Positions 1-5,556 of a stretch of DNA of 8,042 nucleotides are shown piece by piece. The DNA is from an uncultured Eggerthellaceae bacterium. GTDB lineage: Bacteria; Actinomycetota; Coriobacteriia; Coriobacteriales; Eggerthellaceae. The notes below the pieces were generated by a model. It did no database searches, had not been told where the DNA came from, and worked only from the letters and a program-made list of their open reading frames with translations. A program made the position numbers and the translations under genes. Every line of letters begins with the position of its first letter. Within the stretch, counting starts at the first letter, position 1. The stretch covers positions 1 to 8,042 of the forward strand of contig CAKTVK010000091.1 of assembly GCA_934623455.1 (NCBI GenBank), written 5' to 3'.

Positions 1-2
1 CG

Positions 3-950
3 TCTAACGCAAACCCCGCCTCGCCGCGCGCGCCCAAATGCGGGGCGCGCCTTTTAACTGCGCTTGTCACCTTCGCCTTCATCCTTCTCGCTGGTGCAAG
101 TCTTTCCAGCTGCAGCCAAACCAGCCAGGCAGAAGGCGCCGCATTTTCGCCCGCCACAAACATCACGCCCGCAGCATTCAACCCTCAGGCCGCCACAGGT
201 GACGCCACGGCGAGCATCGACACAAGCCAAACCGAAAACGGATTCGTAGGGGCTTGCGCCACAAGCGACGCCCACCTGAAACTCCAAATCACGCAAGGCG
301 ACCACAGCGCGAACTGCGATTTACCGAACGATGGCACGCCCATCGTATATCCGCTCACCTTCGGCGATGGCACCTACACCTTCCGCATTATGCTGAACAC
401 GCAGGGGAACAACTACGTGGAGCTCTACAGCACCACGGCCAGCGTTTCGCTCGAAAGCGAATTCGCGCCTTTCGTAAGGCCTAACGTCTATTGCGATTTC
501 AATGAGGAAAGCTCGTGCGTGAAAAAGGCGCGCGAGCTCGTTGCGAACTCGACGAACGAGGCCGAGGCGCTTGAGGCCATATGCACGTGGATCGTCGACA
601 ACGTATCGTATGACGACGCGAAAGCCGAACAACTGAAAAGCGCGGCCGGGTATGTGCCCAACCCCGACGAAACGCTCGCAAGCGGTACGGGCATCTGCTT
701 CGATTACGCGAGCCTGGGCGCGGCCATGCTGCGAAGCCAAGGCATTCCCACTAAAATCGTCACCGGGTACGTTTCGCCGGGCAATATCTATCACGCGTGG
801 ATTATGGTCTATATCGACGGCACATGGAAAAGCGCCCAATTCAGCGTAAGCCCGAATACGTGGAGTCGCGTTGATTTGACGTTCGCGGCAAGCGGCGGCG
901 GCGAAAACGTGGGCGATGGCGAAAGCTATACCGACCGATTTGTGTACTAG
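3..950 (+). CDS. Secreted lipoprotein with transglutaminase-like domain (5' end outside window)
   Basis: The frame is open from the left edge to a TAG at 948-950, giving 315 visible residues. The ATG at 390 is internal, because the upstream sequence in the same frame encodes a lipoprotein signal: basic residues (R9, K12, R16), a hydrophobic stretch (about 17-32) and the lipobox LSSC with Cys37 (nt 111-113). No ATG, GTG or TTG lies in frame ahead of the hydrophobic stretch, so the start is left of the window. After a low-complexity Ala/Thr/Ser/Gln linker and a probable beta-rich region comes a transglutaminase-like core. Its candidate triad is Cys232 (GICFDYA), His264 (YHAW) and Asp291 (RVDLTF). 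Such domains are usually proteases, peptidoglycan-linked enzymes or cross-linkers; the substrate here is unknown. The protein should sit on the outer face of the membrane. It is co-directional with the pilus operon 87 nt downstream, but a shared function is not shown. Confidence 0.85.
   Translation, partial: SNANPASPRAPKCGARLLTALVTFAFILLAGASLSSCSQTSQAEGAAFSPATNITPAAFNPQAATGDATASIDTSQTENGFVGACATSDAHLKLQITQGDHSANCDLPNDGTPIVYPLTFGDGTYTFRIMLNTQGNNYVELYSTTASVSLESEFAPFVRPNVYCDFNEESSCVKKARELVANSTNEAEALEAICTWIVDNVSYDDAKAEQLKSAAGYVPNPDETLASGTGICFDYASLGAAMLRSQGIPTKIVTGYVSPGNIYHAWIMVYIDGTWKSAQFSVSPNTWSRVDLTFAASGGGENVGDGESYTDRFVY
28..55 (+). other. GC-rich hairpin followed by T4 inside the lipoprotein signal-peptide coding region
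   Basis: The arms GCGCGCCC (28-35) and GGGCGCGC (43-50) are perfect complements around a 7-nt loop, and C-TTTT follows (51-55). It has the form of a short intrinsic terminator, but it lies in an open frame coding for the n-region and start of the signal peptide. It may be only a by-product of Arg/Ala/Pro codons in GC-rich DNA. A role in attenuation or in limiting translation is speculative. Confidence 0.3.
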
Positions 951-1026
951 GTGCCAGTAAAAAATTTGCTCTGATGCCCCCACCGCAGGCAAAACGTGGG
1001 ACAATACGGGCGCTATTTGAAGGAAC

Positions 1027-1032
1027 GAGGAG
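1027..1032 (+). promoter_or_regulatory. Ribosome binding site that sets the gspF-like start
   Basis: GAGGAG stands 5 nt before the ATG at 1038. A longer reading from the GTG at 996 has no comparable site and would add 14 residues that do not belong to the family. The ATG at 1033 is out of frame. The start is therefore placed at 1038. Confidence 0.8.
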
Positions 1033-1037
1033 ATGCG

Positions 1038-2090
1038 ATGGCAGATAAACTCTTAGAAAGCAGCGCCATTAGCGCGTTTTGCTCAAGCGTGGCAACCATG
1101 CTCGCTGCAGGCGTGCAAACCGACGAAGCAGTGCACATGCTTTCGGAAAATCGGGCCGAATCGCAGTTCAAGCGCGTATGCGACGAAGCGTATTCGCACT
1201 TGGTAGCTGGTGAAACCCTTTCGGAATCGATGCAGGCGACAGAAGCATTTCCCGCCTATGCCGTCGAGATGGTGCGCGTGGGCGAGGCATCGGGCCGCAC
1301 CGAGCGCGTGCTGCGCAGCCTTGGCTCGTATTACGACAGCGAGCGGCGATCGTTCGCGAAGCTACAAAACGCAGTTGGCTACCCAGCTGCGCTTTTGTGT
1401 GTAATGAGCATCATCTTGGCATTCACGGTCATTTGGATTTTGCCCATCTTCTCGAAAACCTACGACAACATCGCGGGCTCGTTGACAAACGGGTCGTTTT
1501 CCATGGTGGGCGTTTCGGTCGCCATTGGCTGGGTCGCACTCATCGTGGTGTTGACGGCCACCATCGCCGCACTCGTTTTATGGGGGCTTTCCCATAATGA
1601 AAGCGGCCGCATGCGCGTCGCAAAGCTGTTCGAGAAGTTCCCCGCAACGCGCCAGGCCATGTATCAAATAGCCTCGTCGCGCTTCACCAACGCGCTCGCA
1701 GCGTTCGTCGCGAGCGGCGTGCAAGAAGAAGAGGCGCTGCGCCAAGCCATAGCCACGGTCGACCACGAAGCCCTTATGCCAAAGCTGCAGGCCACGCTCA
1801 CGAGCATGACCGATTTGGACAACCCGCGCAGCCTAGGCCAGGCCATTGTAGAAAACGAAGTGTTCGAGCCCGTATACGGCCGTATGCTTTTGGTGTACAC
1901 GCGCTCGGGTTCGACCGACGAAGTTCTGCGCAACCTTTCCGACATTTTCTTTGAAGACGCGAACGCGCAAATTGATGCTGCCATCGACAGTGTCGAGCCC
2001 GCGCTCGCCGCGTTCCTTACCGTTGCCGTTGGCGCCACGCTCATCGCCGTTATGCTGCCGCTCGTCGGCATCATGGGATCGATTGCGTAA
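1038..2090 (+). CDS. Type II secretion/type IV pilus inner-membrane platform protein (GspF/PilC/ComGB family)
   Basis: This 350-residue polytopic protein has two T2SSF repeats. The first spans about residues 10-135 and carries the family signature VGEASGR (81-87) followed by an LxxLxxYYDSE helix. The second spans about 210-345, with a degenerate counterpart (YTRSGSTDEVL, 287-297) and the Glu320-Pro321 pair before the last membrane helix. Predicted membrane segments are at about 113-137, 155-184 and 320-346. The family forms the inner-membrane platform that couples cytoplasmic ATPases to pilin insertion and extraction. It lacks the extra N-terminal cytoplasmic stretch of roughly 400-residue PilC proteins, so in size it resembles ComGB. 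It is the first gene of the six-gene operon, and its TAA overlaps the AAGG that probably serves the next gene. No convincing promoter was recognised in 951-1037. The family call is firm; pilus versus competence machine is open. Confidence 0.9.
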   Translation: MADKLLESSAISAFCSSVATMLAAGVQTDEAVHMLSENRAESQFKRVCDEAYSHLVAGETLSESMQATEAFPAYAVEMVRVGEASGRTERVLRSLGSYYDSERRSFAKLQNAVGYPAALLCVMSIILAFTVIWILPIFSKTYDNIAGSLTNGSFSMVGVSVAIGWVALIVVLTATIAALVLWGLSHNESGRMRVAKLFEKFPATRQAMYQIASSRFTNALAAFVASGVQEEEALRQAIATVDHEALMPKLQATLTSMTDLDNPRSLGQAIVENEVFEPVYGRMLLVYTRSGSTDEVLRNLSDIFFEDANAQIDAAIDSVEPALAAFLTVAVGATLIAVMLPLVGIMGSIA

Positions 2091-2099
2091 GGTCGCGCC

Positions 2100-2426
2100 A
2101 TGTTTCACGAAATAACAGATTCGCAACTCGCAAAACGCCGCACACACCGCATAGCCGTGGCATGCGCCGTGGCATGCGTGCTCGTTGCAGCGTTCCTCAT
2201 TGTAGGTACGCTGCAGACGCACGCACGCGAGCAGGGCGCCGCCGCACTTCGCGAGAGCATCATAAACGCAGCCAAGCAATGCTGCGCAATCGAAGGCAGC
2301 TATCCGTCAACTCTGGAGCATTTGGAGGAACACTACGGCGTCGTGGTCAACGACGATGACTATGTTGTTTCTTACGAAAGCTTCGCCGACAACGTGATGC
2401 CAACCGTGGTGGTGACGCCGCGATGA
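2100..2426 (+). CDS. Small single-pass pseudopilin-like protein
   Basis: This 108-residue protein has a short basic N-terminus (KRRTHR, 12-17), one membrane segment (about 18-38) and a small outside domain. The stretch from about residue 50 (an Ala-rich helix, then a GSYPSTLEHL element at 66-75) resembles the amphipathic helix and (G)xYP(T/S)xLxxL motif common after the first helix of type II pseudopilins. It lacks both the Gly-Phe cleavage site and Glu5, so prepilin peptidase processing is doubtful. Cysteines occur in the membrane (C22, C26) and outside (C61, C62). The membrane segment contains a perfect 12-bp tandem duplication. The start is 9 nt after the gspF-like stop, with a weak AAGG site at 2089-2092. 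The stop overlaps the next start as ATGA. It could instead be an unrelated membrane accessory protein; the pilin link rests on fold-like pattern and position. Confidence 0.75.
   Translation: MFHEITDSQLAKRRTHRIAVACAVACVLVAAFLIVGTLQTHAREQGAAALRESIINAAKQCCAIEGSYPSTLEHLEEHYGVVVNDDDYVVSYESFADNVMPTVVVTPR
2155..2178 (+). repeat. Perfect 12-bp tandem duplication in the membrane-segment codons
   Basis: CCGTGGCATGCG occurs twice head to tail (2155-2166 and 2167-2178). It is in frame and encodes the sequence AVACAVAC within the membrane helix of the small pseudopilin-like protein. Confidence 0.9.
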
Positions 2427-2986
2427 ATATGCATGACGAAATGGCGCCCACGCACGAAGAGCTCGAAGCCGAACAGCGCACGCGCGCCTATTCATCGCTC
2501 GCTCACCTTGAGCTCGAAACCGAGCAGCGAACGTTTTCGCCCAAGCGCATGTTTCCCCAGTTGGTTTTAGGCGTGTTCTTTATCGCGCTGCTGCTGGCGC
2601 TCACAACGGGCGCGCTCGTGTACAAATCAATCATCGATTCGGCCGCGCAGAGCAGCAGCTCGCGCCAGGGCGCCGCCCTTGTATGCAACGCGGTGCATGC
2701 CAACGATGCCCAAGGGGCGATTGCAACGGGAACGGGTCCCGAGGGTCGCTCGCTTGTTATTGTGGAAGAGCTGCAATCGGGCACGTTTGAAACGCGCTTC
2801 TATTTGTACCAGGACCAAATTTTGCAGGAATACAGCATCGCCGGAACCCCGTACACACCCGAGAAGGCATCGGTCGTGGCCGATTCCGACACATTCGAGT
2901 TCACGTATTCGAAGGGCCTTTTAAGCGTGACCACCGACCAGGGCACGTCGAACGTGGCTCTGCGCAGTGCGCAAGGGGGTGCTTAA
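2423..2986 (+). CDS. Single-pass membrane protein resembling DUF4860, pilus-operon accessory
   Basis: This 187-residue protein has a hydrophilic, Glu-rich cytoplasmic N-tail (1-43), one membrane segment (about 46-68) and an outside domain of about 120 residues, predicted mostly beta. The membrane end (ALVYKSI) and the later pattern SLVIVE...FETRFYLYQDQILQEYSI resemble what I recall of the DUF4860 family, found in Gram-positive pilus-like clusters; this is recalled similarity, not a search. No prepilin cleavage site is evident. The N-tail holds two copies of an eight-residue motif (13-20 and 30-37). The start overlaps the upstream stop by 4 nt and has only weak Shine-Dalgarno character, so translational coupling is likely. 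A second in-frame ATG six bases on (2429) is an alternative start. The next gene begins 1 nt after its TAA. Confidence 0.8.
   Translation: MNMHDEMAPTHEELEAEQRTRAYSSLAHLELETEQRTFSPKRMFPQLVLGVFFIALLLALTTGALVYKSIIDSAAQSSSSRQGAALVCNAVHANDAQGAIATGTGPEGRSLVIVEELQSGTFETRFYLYQDQILQEYSIAGTPYTPEKASVVADSDTFEFTYSKGLLSVTTDQGTSNVALRSAQGGA
2459..2533 (+). repeat. Two imperfect 24-bp copies, 51-bp period, in the DUF4860-like gene
   Basis: The copies at 2459-2482 and 2510-2533 match at 20 of 24 bases. They encode ELEAEQRT and ELETEQRT. They lie in the cytoplasmic tail just ahead of the membrane segment. Three of the four differences are synonymous, so the peptide is better conserved than the DNA. Confidence 0.8.
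2973..2979 (+). promoter_or_regulatory. Ribosome binding site that sets the pilin-like start at 2988
   Basis: AAGGGGG stands 8 nt before the ATG at 2988. This supports 2988 over the in-frame GTG at 2967, which would overlap the upstream gene by 20 nt and has no such site. Confidence 0.7.
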
Positions 2987-2987
2987 C

Positions 2988-3425
2988 ATGCCTCGTCAAG
3001 AACACTACGACTTCCTGGCACGCAGCGGCGGCGCATCGCGCAATAAACGCCGTTCGAACTGGTCAAACACCGCATTTCTGGTCGAATCGCTCGTGTTGCT
3101 GTTCTTCCTTATCGCATGTTTGGCCGTATTCACGCAGATGTTCGCCCATTCATGGCTTGCATCCTCGAACGCAAGCAGGCTCTCGGCAGCCTGCGTCGTT
3201 GCGCAAAACGCCGCTGAAGATTTTGAAGCAAACCCCCAGGGTGTGCAAAACGGCGCATTCGAGGTGAACGACGCGGACGGCGCGAACTTCCACGTGAACC
3301 GCACCGTCGAAAGCGAAGCTACGGCAGCCGGCACCATGTATACCGTTCACATTGCCGTAAGCGACGATACCGGCGAGGTTTATTCGCTCGAGGCACAACG
3401 CTATATGGAAGGGGGCGCGCGATGA
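2988..3425 (+). CDS. Minor-pilin-like protein with Glu5 but no Gly at -1
   Basis: This 145-residue protein has a basic, hydrophilic leader (1-28, ending KRRSNWSNT), then AFLVESLVLLFFLIACLAVF, a hydrophobic helix of pilin type. If A29 is mature residue 1, E33 sits at +5, the position of the invariant pilin glutamate. However, residue -1 is Thr rather than the usual Gly. After the helix, the stretch LSAACVVAQNAAEDFEANP (about 65-83) resembles the LAQ...AE pattern of minor pseudopilins (GspI/PilV type), and the C-terminal part looks beta-stranded. Its role would be pseudopilus tip or initiation assembly at the membrane; this is inferred from pattern and operon. It is followed by a 4-nt ATGA overlap with the next gene. 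Whether a standard prepilin peptidase would cut here is uncertain. Confidence 0.75.
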   Translation: MPRQEHYDFLARSGGASRNKRRSNWSNTAFLVESLVLLFFLIACLAVFTQMFAHSWLASSNASRLSAACVVAQNAAEDFEANPQGVQNGAFEVNDADGANFHVNRTVESEATAAGTMYTVHIAVSDDTGEVYSLEAQRYMEGGAR

Positions 3426-3901
3426 CGAAGAAAACCGAAGGCTTGCGCGTTGGCCCCATTACGCTGGTCACGCTTATTGCCGCATTGCTCTTGGCTGTGC
3501 TCGCCACACTGTGCGCAACCACCGCAAACGCGCAGGCCACCATGGCGAATCGCCAGGCGACGTCGCTCACCGAGGCATACGCGATTGACTCATGCGGGCA
3601 GCGCATGGTCGCAGGTATTGAAGAGTCGCTTAGTCAGGGCGACGTCGCAGCCGCGCTCACGACCGCCAAGCTCGATGCCATCACGAACAACGCGAAAGCC
3701 GCAGACGGCGCAAGCGATTTGAATATCGAATCGGAGTACGACGGTTCAACGGTCTCTTTCACTATTTCGGCGCCGAGCGGCAAAACGCTGTGCGCAAAAG
3801 TAACCCGTGAAAACGCGTCGGTCTCTGTCGAGGAATGGAAACTGACGACAGCACAAGAAACGCCGCAGGACGAGCTGTGGTCTTCGAACAACACGAAGTA
3901 G
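3422..3901 (+). CDS. Small single-pass pilin-like protein with Gly before the helix but no Glu5
   Basis: This 159-residue protein has a short charged leader (MTKKTEGLRVG), a hydrophobic helix (about 12-33), an Ala/Gln-rich helix and an outside domain with two cysteines (C58, C124) that could form a disulfide. G11 followed by PITLV resembles a prepilin cleavage site, but +5 is Val rather than Glu. In type II systems the GspK-type tip pseudopilin is known to lack Glu5, so a tip role is possible but not shown. A strong Shine-Dalgarno run, GGAAGGGGG (3407-3415), lies 6 nt before the ATG, and the start overlaps the upstream stop. The C-terminal tail is polar. I do not recognise a named domain; other membrane-anchored functions remain possible. 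Confidence 0.75.
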   Translation: MTKKTEGLRVGPITLVTLIAALLLAVLATLCATTANAQATMANRQATSLTEAYAIDSCGQRMVAGIEESLSQGDVAAALTTAKLDAITNNAKAADGASDLNIESEYDGSTVSFTISAPSGKTLCAKVTRENASVSVEEWKLTTAQETPQDELWSSNNTK

Positions 3902-3907
3902 ATTCGC

Positions 3908-3913
3908 GAGGAG
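3908..3913 (+). promoter_or_regulatory. Ribosome binding site that sets the pilT start
   Basis: GAGGAG lies 5 nt ahead of the ATG at 3919. The same frame is open from an ATG at 3835, but that reading would overlap the preceding gene and add 28 residues foreign to PilT. Confidence 0.85.
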
Positions 3914-3918
3914 TTAGC

Positions 3919-4992
3919 ATGAATTTGCAGAGCCTTTTGAAGAAAATGATCGACGTCAAAGCCTCCGACGTATTCGTCAACGCCGGACTGCCGCTTTCAT
4001 ATCAAACGAACGGCGTACATGTGCGCACCGACACCGATCCTTTCACCCCTGCCGACACCAAGGAGTTCATCTCGCTCATCTACGAGCTCGCCGGCCGCAA
4101 TATGAAACCGTTCGAGCGAAGCATGAATCACGATGACGATTTCAGCTTTGCGGTTTCTGGCGTCGGGCGCTTCCGTGCGAACATTTTCCGCCAGCGCGGC
4201 TCGTACGGCGCGGTTATTCGTGTGATTCCCTTTGGGCTGCCCACGCCCGAAGAAATGCACATTCCCGAGCAGGTCATGCAGCTGGCCGATGTGAACAAGG
4301 GCCTCGTGCTTATTACCGGCCCCGCTGGCTCAGGCAAATCGACCACGCTCGCATGCTTGCTCGACCGCATGAACCACGGCCGCACGGGGCACATCATTAC
4401 GATGGAAGATCCCATTGAGTACGTGCACAAGCATGGCACCTGCATTATCACGCAGCGTGAAGTGCCTACCGATATCGCCACGTTCCCTGAAGCGCTGCGC
4501 TCAGCCATGCGCGAGAGCCCCAATGTGATTCTGCTTGGCGAAATGCGCGACACCGAATCCATCGGCACCGCAGTGAACGCAGCAGAAATGGCGCAGCTGG
4601 TGCTTTCCACGTTGCACACCACCAGCGCCGCCGATACCGTCGAGCGCATCGTTGACGCATTCCCGCCTAGCCAGCAACGCCAAATGCGCATTCAGCTTTC
4701 CATGGTACTGCAGGCGACGGTGGCCCAGCAGCTCGTGCCTACCGTCGATGGCGGAAGCATGCCGGTGTTCGAGATCATGATTATGAACACCGCTATTCGC
4801 AATTTGATTCGCGAGGAAAAAGCGTACCAGATCGATTCGGTTATCGCGTCGAATGCGAAGGCCGGCATGCAAACCATGGATCAAGCCCTGTTCGCGGCTT
4901 TCAAGGAAGGCAAAATCACCAAGGAAACGGCCTTGAATTACGCCAATCACCAAGAAGCGCTCGTCCGTCGATTCGATGCAGAACACCTGTAA
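3919..4992 (+). CDS. pilT: Type IV pilus retraction ATPase PilT
   Basis: This 357-residue protein is the usual PilT length. An N-terminal PAS-like domain (about 1-110) is followed by a RecA-like ATPase core. Visible motifs are Walker A GPAGSGKST (134-142, K140), the Asp box TMEDPIEYVH (E163, D164), Walker B NVILLGEMRD (202-211, E208) and the His box STLHTTSA (H233). The later AIRNLIREEKAYQ element is characteristic of PilT and close relatives such as PilU rather than of PilB/GspE. The family forms cytoplasmic hexamers that hydrolyse ATP to depolymerise pili, powering twitching, attachment or DNA uptake. It is the last gene of the operon, 17 nt after its neighbour, and a terminator follows 58 nt downstream. 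The partner extension ATPase is absent from the window. All catalytic residues that can be checked are present. Confidence 0.95.
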   Translation: MNLQSLLKKMIDVKASDVFVNAGLPLSYQTNGVHVRTDTDPFTPADTKEFISLIYELAGRNMKPFERSMNHDDDFSFAVSGVGRFRANIFRQRGSYGAVIRVIPFGLPTPEEMHIPEQVMQLADVNKGLVLITGPAGSGKSTTLACLLDRMNHGRTGHIITMEDPIEYVHKHGTCIITQREVPTDIATFPEALRSAMRESPNVILLGEMRDTESIGTAVNAAEMAQLVLSTLHTTSAADTVERIVDAFPPSQQRQMRIQLSMVLQATVAQQLVPTVDGGSMPVFEIMIMNTAIRNLIREEKAYQIDSVIASNAKAGMQTMDQALFAAFKEGKITKETALNYANHQEALVRRFDAEHL

Positions 4993-5050
4993 CCGACGAA
5001 TTTTGCCCATATGCTGCACCCGCATTGGCAGGTGCAGCTCTCGCGAATAC

Positions 5051-5090
5051 AAAAGAGGGAATGCGGCCTGGGCCGCATTCCCTCTTTTTT
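5051..5090. terminator. Strong bidirectional intrinsic terminator between convergent operons
   Basis: A perfect 17-bp stem (5051-5067 with 5072-5088) closes a 4-nt CTGG loop. A T6 run (5085-5090) follows on the plus strand, and an A4 run (5051-5054) provides a T run for minus-strand transcripts. It ends the pilT operon and can also stop the transcript coming from the Hpt gene. Confidence 0.92.
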
Positions 5091-5103
5091 CTTGCGAAGA
5101 ATC

Positions 5104-5137
5104 CGCCGCTCGAAAAACGCCGATTGCGCGAGCGGCG
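5104..5137. repeat. Inverted repeat downstream of the main terminator
   Basis: CGCCGCTCG (5104-5112) and CGAGCGGCG (5129-5137) are perfect 9-bp complements around a 16-nt spacer. No T run follows on either strand, so it is not a standard terminator. It lies in the 3' untranslated region of the Hpt gene and could stabilise its mRNA end. Confidence 0.4.
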
Positions 5138-5182
5138 ATTGATTGCGTCCTGAGTAAAAACGCGTAGCGCCCAGCTCACGGC

Positions 5183-5536
5183 TCATTGCAAGCAGGGCTT
5201 GAGCACTTCTTCCGTTCTGCGATACTCGTCTGCCACCTTTGCGTACAACTCGTCGGCACCTTCGAGGCTGCCAGCACGTAACACCTCGGTAAGCTCGCTT
5301 AAGGGCGCATACAAATTGTCGAATCCGAGGTTTTGACACACGCCCTTCAACGTATGAGCCGCCATGAACGCTGCCTTCACGTCCTGCGCGGCAAGAGCCT
5401 CCCCGAGCTTGGCGAAACTCTCGTCTTCGAAAAATTTGCCCACAAAACGAGCGATCAGCACATCGCCCATCAGGCGATTCGTGACCCCTTCATAATCGGA
5501 ACCAAGCTCATGATACGCTTGCTCGAGAGTCGTCAT
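5183..5536 (-). CDS. Free-standing Hpt (histidine phosphotransfer) domain protein
   Basis: This 117-residue, all-helical protein contains AAHTLKGVCQNLGF, the Hpt signature, with H61 as the phospho-accepting histidine and K64-G65 in place. The length equals a single Hpt domain, and no kinase, receiver or membrane segment is attached. Such proteins shuttle phosphate between receiver domains in cytoplasmic phosphorelays. It lies 20 nt downstream of the GGDEF-REC-HD-GYP gene in the same orientation, so that protein's receiver is the obvious partner (inference from position). The start is supported by AAAAGGAG (minus-strand reading of 5544-5551), 7 nt before the ATG. No sensor kinase is encoded in the window. 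Confidence 0.9.
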   Translation of the reverse strand: MTTLEQAYHELGSDYEGVTNRLMGDVLIARFVGKFFEDESFAKLGEALAAQDVKAAFMAAHTLKGVCQNLGFDNLYAPLSELTEVLRAGSLEGADELYAKVADEYRRTEEVLKPCLQ

Positions 5537-5556
5537 GCGTTAACTCCTTTTCCTTG

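Noticed and set aside
390..950. ATG at 390 as the start of the transglutaminase gene
   Set aside because: The frame is open upstream to the window edge and encodes a lipoprotein signal peptide, so this ATG is internal.
321..1004. 227-residue open frame on the minus strand opposite the lipoprotein gene
   Set aside because: The opposite strand encodes a lipobox and a transglutaminase triad. This frame gives Arg/Ala/His-rich sequence without motifs.
951..1037. Promoter for the pilus operon in the gap after the lipoprotein gene
   Set aside because: No -35/-10 pair with acceptable match and spacing was found. Read-through from the lipoprotein gene or a non-standard promoter cannot be told apart by eye.
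3835..3918. Longer pilT reading from the ATG at 3835
   Set aside because: It would overlap the preceding gene by 67 nt and lacks a ribosome site. The GAGGAG before 3919 and the usual PilT N-terminus favour the shorter form.
4128..5052. Long minus-strand open frames opposite pilT (4128-4691 and 4501-5052)
   Set aside because: PilT motifs on the plus strand account for the region, and one of these frames runs across the pilT stop towards the terminator without any family resemblance.
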